Below are positions 29,249 to 34,231 of a stretch of DNA of 34,231 bases, in pieces. The notes below the pieces were generated by a model, which ran no database searches, was not told the DNA's origin, and saw only the letters and a program-made list of their open reading frames with translations. Numbering within the stretch: position 1 is the stretch's first letter; each line of letters begins with the position of its first letter. This DNA is from a virus: positions 1 to 34,231 of the IMG/VR virus record IMGVR_UViG_3300037141_000051; one strand, given 5' to 3'. The translations under genes were made by a program, and so were the position numbers.

Positions 29249-29691
29249 GAATACTCCGGATTATATCCAAATGCCTTGGCCAACGACGCCATCGCAGATG
29301 ATTGTGATTGATACAATTTGGCCAGAATCAAAGTATTTTGCCGTCGCTCTTCCTCGGCAAGAGCGGATAGCCTTCTTGCCTTAACCTTTGAGCGCCAAAT
29401 TCCTATTTTGGAAAGTTTCTTGATCTTAATGCATTCCTCTGGTGATCTAAAGCTTACTTCTTGAGCCCTGACGAATAGTCCCCTATCAATAGCGCGCATT
29501 GCTTTGCGTAAGGCGCGGTCTCGTATTTGACAAATACGAGTAGAACTCACGCCAAAAGATGCTGCGCATTCAGCATTGGTTCTGTCTTCTAAGACTAATT
29601 GCGTTATAATTTCAATTTCGCGTGGCGACATAACCTTCATTGCTTTAGAGACCAAATCCTTGCGGATAAGCTGATCCTCTAAAGTTTCCAT
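29245..29691 (-). CDS. Sigma-70 region 4-like DNA-binding protein, 148 aa
   Basis: Residues about 22-68 read MSPREIEIITQLVLEDRTNA followed by ECAASFGVSSTRICQIRDRA and LRKAMRAI. This is a close match to the region 4 helix-turn-helix of sigma-70 factors, which contacts the -35 element. Only about 20 residues precede it, so region 2 is missing and it is not a full sigma factor. The C-terminal half is basic and helical (SKIGIWRSKVKARRLSALAE). The gene is AT-richer than its neighbours and overlaps the scaffold start. ATG 29694 gives one extra Met. A regulator in the head operon may control late transcription; that is inference. Confidence 0.75.
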   Translation of the reverse strand: METLEDQLIRKDLVSKAMKVMSPREIEIITQLVLEDRTNAECAASFGVSSTRICQIRDRALRKAMRAIDRGLFVRAQEVSFRSPEECIKIKKLSKIGIWRSKVKARRLSALAEEERRQNTLILAKLYQSQSSAMASLAKAFGYNPEYS

Positions 29692-29768
29692 CATCGCTCG
29701 ATGGCGCGTTTAATGTCGGCCACTCGATCACTTTGGCTAAGATGCTCGCGCGTCGGCATTTCAGTCAT
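29691..29768 (-). CDS. Very short ORF, 25 aa; duplicated gene end
   Basis: ATG 29768 overlaps the stop of the 54-aa gene (ATGA), and TGA 29691-29693 overlaps the start of the sigma-like gene. The peptide MTEMPTREHLSQSDRVADIK then RAIER repeats the C-terminus of the protein at 29935-30234 (APTREHLSQSDRVSDIRRAI...). It may be a remnant of a duplication that is kept because it couples translation. It might not be a functional protein by itself. Confidence 0.45.
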   Translation of the reverse strand: MTEMPTREHLSQSDRVADIKRAIER

Positions 29769-29929
29769 CCATTTACCTCAGTAAAAACTGCTTGCGCGAT
29801 CAAAACAGCGAGTTCGTCCAACTCTGCAGAACTCGGCTCATCAACCGCATGATCGTTAATGACTTTTCGGATTGTCTGGCGTAGGCGCTCTAACTCTAGC
29901 TTTGCTATCTCCCGATCAACCCTGCTCAT
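29765..29929 (-). CDS. Small helical protein, 54 aa
   Basis: ATG 29929 to TGA 29765-29767 encodes MSRVDREIAKLELERLRQTI, then RKVINDHAVDEPSS and a second helix (AELDELAVLIAQAVFTEVNG). The first helix has a heptad-like spacing of hydrophobic residues and may form a coiled coil. The start is five bases after the stop of the 99-aa gene, and the stop overlaps the next ATG. The base composition is AT-richer than the surrounding head genes and matches the sigma-like gene. I recognise no family. Confidence 0.6.
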   Translation of the reverse strand: MSRVDREIAKLELERLRQTIRKVINDHAVDEPSSAELDELAVLIAQAVFTEVNG

Positions 29930-29934
29930 CGCTA

Positions 29935-30234
29935 TCATCGCTCGATTGCGCGCCTGATATCCGACACCCGATCGCTCTGGCTCAAATGCTCGCGTGTCGG
30001 GGCCACGTATTCGTTGCCGACCTCGGTGTAGCCATTGCGGGATAGGAACTCGCGGTGCTGACGCCGGCCACCGATCATAGGACGCTTGCCGTTATGCTTG
30101 TCGGCCGCAGCCGCTCGATATTCCGGCAGATCACCGATGACCATAGGGGCGGCGTTAGACGTGACCAGCGGAGGCGCTAGGCGCTTGGGGACCAGCTTGC
30201 CGTTACGGTAAACGTAGGTTTCACGGACTGGCAT
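29935..30234 (-). CDS. Small head-region protein, 99 aa
   Basis: The product starts MPVRETYVYRNGKLVPKRLA, with a strand-rich N-terminus often seen in short podovirus proteins near the portal gene. A segment PMIGGRRQHREFLSRNGYTE and VGNEYVAPTREHL follow. The 'GRRQHREHLRxxGxxEVGNE' part is a recurring feature of this family. The function is unknown. The C-terminal 21 residues are repeated in the short ORF at 29691-29768. It lies three bases downstream of the 119-aa gene. Confidence 0.68.
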   Translation of the reverse strand: MPVRETYVYRNGKLVPKRLAPPLVTSNAAPMVIGDLPEYRAAAADKHNGKRPMIGGRRQHREFLSRNGYTEVGNEYVAPTREHLSQSDRVSDIRRAIER

Positions 30235-30237
30235 AGA

Positions 30238-30597
30238 TTAGGCTGCCGGCGAGGATGGAGCGGAGGGCGGCGAAGCCCCCGAAGGAGGAGGGCCGCCGTT
30301 TCCCCCCGTTAAGTCACGAACGGCGTCCTGCATGGACTTAAAGCCGGTTTCCGCCTCAAGGATTTTCTCCTCATGCGCCAGGAATGCGCCTTCTGCCACC
30401 GGATCGAGCGCAGCCATCCCGGCTATGATCTTGTCGGCGCGCTCGTCCCACGCCTTGCGGCGGGTCGCCATGCCTTGCGCAATGAACTGGAACTTGTTTT
30501 CCACGGATGAACCTTTTGCGTCGTGAACTGCCTTGGCGATGAACGACAAAGCGGCGAGCCGATCAGCGGTTATGTCGAGCTTGGTCTTGAAATCCAC
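30238..30597 (-). CDS. Helical head-region protein, 119 aa
   Basis: The product starts MDFKTKLDITADRLAALSFI and is almost wholly helical up to residue 95 (ENKFQFIAQGMATRRKAWDE; FLAHEEKILEAETGFKSMQD). The last 22 residues are Gly/Pro/Ser-rich (GGNGGPPPSGASPPSAPSSP). No domain is recognised. The stop of the gene before it overlaps the start by one base (30597), so translation is probably coupled. A helper of portal or packaging is possible from location only. Confidence 0.6.
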   Translation of the reverse strand: MDFKTKLDITADRLAALSFIAKAVHDAKGSSVENKFQFIAQGMATRRKAWDERADKIIAGMAALDPVAEGAFLAHEEKILEAETGFKSMQDAVRDLTGGNGGPPPSGASPPSAPSSPAA

Positions 30598-30863
30598 TAC
30601 CAGGGGCGAACGTTGGCCGGCTCAATCGGTGTTTCTGGCGGCGTGTTGCCGTTCGGTGCGCCTTGCATGGCGGTATGAAGAACGCGGGCGACGTGCTGAC
30701 GGCGCAGCGCCTTGTGATTGGCGGTCTTGTAGGCATTCAAATTCTGGAGCGGGACGCCGACCGTCCACCGGCTGCCATCGCGCTCGATCGTATAGGTGCA
30801 GACCCGAGTGGAAGGGTTGTAGCTGCTGCCGACCAGTTCTGTTTCGAGGTTGATGGGCGTCAT
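30597..30863 (-). CDS. Small head-region protein, 88 aa
   Basis: ATG 30863 overlaps the portal stop (ATGA at 30860-30863). The product, beginning MTPINLETELVGSSYNPSTR, has a beta-rich first half (VCTYTIERDGSRWTVGVPLQ) and a helical, basic segment (NHKALRRQHVARVLHTAMQG). It ends in a proline-rich tail. It resembles other short hypothetical proteins next to podovirus portals. No function can be assigned. Confidence 0.6.
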   Translation of the reverse strand: MTPINLETELVGSSYNPSTRVCTYTIERDGSRWTVGVPLQNLNAYKTANHKALRRQHVARVLHTAMQGAPNGNTPPETPIEPANVRPW

Positions 30864-33283
30864 GTCAGCGAACTCGCATCCCGCGTTTCGATATGCGTCA
30901 GGCGAGCCCCGGCCAATGCGTCAGACTTGGCCATATGCGCAACGTCCAACCCAAGTCGGTCATGCTGGTTTTTCTCCTGCGTGAGGACTTGCATTCGCTT
31001 GGTGGCCTCGGATTCGGTGAACTGTTCTTGCTGCAAGGCCAATTTCTGCCGCTCAATCGAATCCTTGTCGGTCTGCTCCTTGGCGCGAAGGGCCAGATCA
31101 GCCGGGCTGTCAACACCAGACGCCTTGCCCCCTCCCTTCGGGGGAGGCGGCGGCATCTTGGACAACGACGCAAAGAACTTGGTCACAGTCTCCTCAAGCG
31201 GCCGCGCCACCCTAAACCCGCGCATGACGAATAGCGTCATCTGCTCGGCCATTTCAGCCGCAGCCGGATTGCCCTGCGACAGCGGGACGATCTGCTCAAG
31301 GAACGGCACGAACTTCTCCATGAACTCGACGCGAGACGTCTTTTCGGCCTGCTCATCCGGGGCAATCGTAGAATCGGCCTCGATGTCGATCCTGAAACCA
31401 TGAACGCCATCCGACTTGATCAGGGCGACCGCAGCGTCGAACTGCTGCTGGAGCTGCTGGTTCTGCTGCTGGACGGCCTGCGCGGCCTGTGCGGCTTGCT
31501 GCCATTGCGCCATCTGCTGTTGATAGGCTTGCATGGCTGGGTTTGGTGGCGGCGCTGGCGGGGCTCCCGGCTGGCCTGGAGGGCCACCCGCAGCCGGCCC
31601 ATTCGGAACCGCAGCCGGCGGCCCAGCACCCGGAGCGGACGGGGCCGGACCGCCAGGCTGCGCTGCGCCCCCGATCATTGCGGGCTGCATAGGAGGCGGT
31701 AATTGTGGCTGCATGGGACGCGGCGGAACCGGAGGCACCGGGGCCAATTGCGGATATCCGGTGATCATGGATATGGTCTTGGCCTGGAAATGCTCCGCAA
31801 CGACCGACGCCATCAGCCGAAGCAGATTCCGTGCAAACTTGGCGACTTTCTTCTGTTGCGGGGTAATGCGTCGGGTCGAAAAATTGGCCTTGAGCTCCTG
31901 CGCCCCCAACGTCTCATCCGGCTCCGTCATGCCGCGCATGATGTCGCCAATGCCGGTCAATTCGTACAGAACAGCTTTCACCCGATCGCGCGCATTATAA
32001 AGCTGGATCAGGGTTTCAGCGACCTGCTGAATGGGCATCCATTCGATGATCTTCGATAGGCCGCCCTTATCGGCCCAAGCCATCGCATCGCCCACCGGGA
32101 TCAGGCGGTTTTCGGTGCCCTCGTCCACCAACTGTTGCAGGACTTGCTTTTCCTCGCCGGCATAGACGCCCGACACCTTGAGGGCGCGGGTCAGCCGGTC
32201 AATTCTGGCCGTCAGCGTGTCGAGCTCGCGGGCCTGGTCCTGATATTCGGAATAATCCGCTACTGGGGTGCGCTTGTCGTTGGTCGTGGTGGACCGCAGC
32301 GGGTCGGGGTTTGGAAAGAAATCAGGCAGCTTGAGCGGGTCCGCCCGGGTATCGAGGATAAGGTCCGGCGTTCCAGGCGCGTACCAAACCGCCTCCAGCT
32401 TGATCTTGTCCCAGACCTCGTGGACTATCGCCTTCTTATAGATGTCGAGCGGCGGAACGTCCTTGGTGGTCTCGCTGCCATAGCCTTTTGGCGAATAGTC
32501 GAGATTGACCTTACCGCCCTTTTCCTTGCCAAACCGCTCGATCAGCTCCTCACGGGTCAGATATGAGCGATAGCGGACCCAGGGAACCTCGCGCCACTTC
32601 CGGGCTGCACCTTCGCGGTAATCCTCCCAGAACACATAGGAGGCGATGACCTCTTCGTAATCGACTTCGCGGTCGGCGGCCTTCTTTTTGCCGTCCTCGG
32701 ATTCGTCCTCGTCCTCGTCCTCATCGCCGGGATTATCGACGGTCGAAGCCGCATCTTCATCGGCCTCAAACTCCTCGTTGTCCTCGCCGTCATCGTCTTC
32801 CTTGCCGGGCTCTTTGATTTCATCCCCAAAATGGGGGACATAGAGCACGCGGGCCACACCACGGCCCGGCAGTAGGCGATCCTCAACGACCGACTCGATT
32901 ACATCGTCAAAATCGCAGTTATCGACCGAATAGGACAGGCACCGCTCGAGCAGAGTGGACGCGAGCCGTCCGATCGGGTCTTCCTGTGGGCCGGAATCCT
33001 TGAACCGGCGCTCAACATCAGGCTTCGGGGTGCGGCCATACAGCGTCGGGAGCAATGTCTGGACGTTGGCCCAGAGGATATTGAACCGATGTACGTCTTG
33101 GCCCTGTTCCGGCCGCTCATCGCGGTATCGCTTGACGATTTCCCGGCCGCGTTTGGTCCACTTCTTGTCTTCCTTTTCGGCAGCAGCTTCCTGGGCCTGC
33201 CAATAGGCAAAGACGGCCTCGTCGCCGGTGCCAAGGTCTGAGCGTTCTTCGATGGTTTGCGCCGGGACGCTGGGGTCAACCAT
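30860..33283 (-). CDS. Portal protein, 807 aa
   Basis: The protein is long, with a conserved portal core: RFNILWANVQTLLPTLYGRT, VEDRLLPGRGVARVLYVPHF, SYVFWEDYREGAARKWREVP, QLYNARDRVKAVLYELTGIG and MTEPDETLGAQELKANFSTR. The last is the 'ETLGAQ' signature of P22-like portals. The portal forms the 12-subunit ring through which DNA enters and leaves. I chose ATG 33283 (MVDPSVPAQT), which overlaps the preceding stop; a TTG at 33313 is possible. An acidic insertion at about 155-200 (GDEDEDEDESEDG) and a P/G/Q-rich region at about 535-640 are unusual. The C-terminus is helical, like a barrel domain. Confidence 0.9.
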   Translation of the reverse strand: MVDPSVPAQTIEERSDLGTGDEAVFAYWQAQEAAAEKEDKKWTKRGREIVKRYRDERPEQGQDVHRFNILWANVQTLLPTLYGRTPKPDVERRFKDSGPQEDPIGRLASTLLERCLSYSVDNCDFDDVIESVVEDRLLPGRGVARVLYVPHFGDEIKEPGKEDDDGEDNEEFEADEDAASTVDNPGDEDEDEDESEDGKKKAADREVDYEEVIASYVFWEDYREGAARKWREVPWVRYRSYLTREELIERFGKEKGGKVNLDYSPKGYGSETTKDVPPLDIYKKAIVHEVWDKIKLEAVWYAPGTPDLILDTRADPLKLPDFFPNPDPLRSTTTNDKRTPVADYSEYQDQARELDTLTARIDRLTRALKVSGVYAGEEKQVLQQLVDEGTENRLIPVGDAMAWADKGGLSKIIEWMPIQQVAETLIQLYNARDRVKAVLYELTGIGDIMRGMTEPDETLGAQELKANFSTRRITPQQKKVAKFARNLLRLMASVVAEHFQAKTISMITGYPQLAPVPPVPPRPMQPQLPPPMQPAMIGGAAQPGGPAPSAPGAGPPAAVPNGPAAGGPPGQPGAPPAPPPNPAMQAYQQQMAQWQQAAQAAQAVQQQNQQLQQQFDAAVALIKSDGVHGFRIDIEADSTIAPDEQAEKTSRVEFMEKFVPFLEQIVPLSQGNPAAAEMAEQMTLFVMRGFRVARPLEETVTKFFASLSKMPPPPPKGGGKASGVDSPADLALRAKEQTDKDSIERQKLALQQEQFTESEATKRMQVLTQEKNQHDRLGLDVAHMAKSDALAGARLTHIETRDASSLT

Positions 33284-33461
33284 AATAAGGTTGCTGTTCT
33301 GCCGTGACAGCAAAGCTATAGGCGACGTGCATCAAACGCGCTGCTTCATTAAGCCTCGGGTCTTTGAATTGGGCGTAATCAGTTTGATTGCTGCCATCCA
33401 ATTTATGCAAGGCATTTCTTGCCGCCAAGATATGATTGTGCAACTCAGTGAGGGCCGTCAT
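33276..33461 (-). CDS. Small helical protein, 61 aa, upstream of the portal
   Basis: The product starts MTALTELHNHILAARNALHK and contains LNEAARLMHVAYSFAVTAEQ. It is helical through most of its length and ends QPYYG. The stop overlaps the portal start by eight bases, so translation of the portal may be coupled to it. It has no recognised domain. Confidence 0.6.
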   Translation of the reverse strand: MTALTELHNHILAARNALHKLDGSNQTDYAQFKDPRLNEAARLMHVAYSFAVTAEQQPYYG

Positions 33462-33463
33462 TG

Positions 33464-33721
33464 CTATTCATCCGCGCAAAAGACGGGCACGCCCATCAAA
33501 TAAAAATTCGGCCGGCGAATATCGGGGCATTTGCCTGGACCGCTCCAGCCACGGGCGCGGAGCACTTCGGTCATCTCGTGGCTGGCGCGCTGGTAGGTTT
33601 CCGGGTCAACCGCCAACGGCTCCTTGGCCGCCCACCATGGGCGATTGAGTAGCCGATGCACTACGCCTTGCAGAACAGGAGTGGCCGCCGATACAACTGA
33701 CGGATCGGGCGCCGTGATCAT
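33464..33721 (-). CDS. Small head-region protein, 85 aa
   Basis: ATG 33721 overlaps the stop of the staple-like gene (ATGA). The product starts MITAPDPSVVSAATPVLQGV and has a Trp-rich middle (RLLNRPWWAAKEPLAVDPET), a helix (YQRASHEMTEVLRARGWSGP) and a C-terminal segment CPDIRRPNFYLMGVPV. Proteins of this kind are found before the portal in related phages. I cannot assign a function. Confidence 0.62.
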   Translation of the reverse strand: MITAPDPSVVSAATPVLQGVVHRLLNRPWWAAKEPLAVDPETYQRASHEMTEVLRARGWSGPGKCPDIRRPNFYLMGVPVFCADE

Positions 33722-34146
33722 GCGCCCTCGGGAACCTTCTTGCCGCTGGCGCCATCTTTCTTCTTGGCTTCCTTGTCGACGCGCTTCTGTTCGGACTTGT
33801 CGTGCGCCGACATGATCTCGGTCTTGATCTCGCCGCGCTCGGCTTCGCCCTCTTCCGGCTCGTGCTCCAGCGAGCCCCGATCGAGCCGTAGCGTGGCGCT
33901 GTGGCGATCGCCGTCCTTGCTGGATCGGGTTTCCGATCGCTCGACCGTGCCGGTGCCGTGAAGCGTGACCTTATGGCCGGACTTCATGCCGCCGCCCACG
34001 CCCATATTCATCAGGTGGTGGTGGTCGAGATTGACGGTCACGCCCTGATCTTCGGCCGGGACGTAGGGCGTGGCGGGCGAGCCGAGCGCGTCCTTTTCGG
34101 CCCGGCGATCGGCGGCGGATTTCTTGAGCGATACCATCTTGACCAT
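33718..34146 (-). CDS. Capsid staple-like protein, 142 aa
   Basis: MVSLKKSAADRRAEKDALGS matches the start of the phage 'capsid staple' family: a basic N-terminus, then VNLDHHHLMNMGVGGGMKSG and HKVTLHGTGTVERSETRSS, with a beta-rich middle. In phages where the structure is known these proteins staple neighbouring capsid subunits. The start ATG 34146 has AGGA at suitable distance; MVSL at 34137 is an alternative. The C-terminal 50 residues are highly charged (HDKSEQKRVDKEAKKKDGAS). Family resemblance is moderate. Confidence 0.7.
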   Translation of the reverse strand: MVKMVSLKKSAADRRAEKDALGSPATPYVPAEDQGVTVNLDHHHLMNMGVGGGMKSGHKVTLHGTGTVERSETRSSKDGDRHSATLRLDRGSLEHEPEEGEAERGEIKTEIMSAHDKSEQKRVDKEAKKKDGASGKKVPEGA

Positions 34147-34192
34147 TGGGCAGTCCTTCGAGTTTAGGGGCTTTGCGCTTTAGCCGGCGGAT

Positions 34193-34231
34193 TTACTGCC
34201 CGCCGAAGAACGCATTGAACACAGCCGCCAC
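34193..34231 (-). CDS. C-terminal end of an unidentified late gene (partial)
   Basis: The open frame from the right edge ends at TAA 34193-34195 and encodes VAAVFNAFFGGQ. It is separated from the staple-like gene by 46 bases without an ORF, which contain only the ribosome-binding site of that gene. The gene continues outside the window and cannot be identified. Confidence 0.4.
   Translation of the reverse strand: MAAVFNAFFGGQ

Larger units (their letters stand above)
29691..30002 (-). repeat. Imperfect direct repeat of about 68 bp, two copies 244 bp apart
   Basis: Copies at about 29691-29757 and 29935-30001 share tcatcgctcgat, then gcgcg, cgatc, ctttggct/ctctggct, and atgctcgcg. About four in five positions match by eye. 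They code for nearly the same last 21 residues (REHLSQSDRV...RAIER). Confidence 0.8.

Noticed and set aside
1-34231. CRISPR arrays, insertion sequences, integrase or attachment site
   Set aside because: I saw no regularly spaced repeats, no transposase or integrase motif, and no long inverted repeat pair.

Overview
The window is a 34 kb piece of a tailed double-stranded DNA phage, or a prophage of that type. The absence of a tape measure or sheath, together with head-tail adaptor, stabilisation, internal virion and tailspike genes, points to a short-tailed, podovirus-like virion. An Omp25/RopB-type outer-membrane barrel, high-GC coding sequence and gene families familiar from rhizobial phages suggest an alphaproteobacterial host in or near the Hyphomicrobiales (Bradyrhizobium-like). 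That host call is an inference. No integrase, repressor, DNA polymerase or terminase lies inside the window, and both ends cut through genes.

Layout. Positions 1-3501 (+ strand) are an early recombination module: small ORFs chained by ATGA overlaps, an ERF single-strand annealing protein, a YqaJ exonuclease and an HNH-type protein. This module converges at about 3.2-3.5 kb on the late module, which is almost entirely on the - strand and is transcribed from right to left. In transcription order the late module holds: a capsid staple-like protein and the portal (34.1-30.9 kb); small genes and a sigma-region-4 protein (30.9-29.2 kb); the scaffold (29.2-28.0 kb); the major capsid gene (28.0-25.4 kb); a decoration-like protein; a four-gene glycosyltransferase/methyltransferase cassette (24.9-21.6 kb); head-tail joining proteins (21.6-17.2 kb); internal virion or ejection proteins (16.5-11.4 kb); a tail fibre, a lipoprotein and a tailspike (11.2-7.6 kb); then lysis and host-envelope genes (7.6-3.2 kb).

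The main discovery is that the major capsid protein gene is split into four exons by three group I introns. Joining the exons restores one 344-codon reading frame. Intron 2 encodes a LAGLIDADG homing endonuclease whose 3' end is also part of the ribozyme core. Introns 1 and 3 are relatives of each other, with compensatory base changes in their helices. Intron 1 carries extra material including a 77-codon ORF.

Other notable points are a probable ATT start codon on the tail fibre gene, a sigma-region-4 protein inside the head operon, a phage-borne outer-membrane barrel, two short tandem duplications of gene ends, and a compact multi-hairpin RNA candidate near 4.8 kb. All calls rest on reading the sequence and recalling protein families. 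No database search was run.
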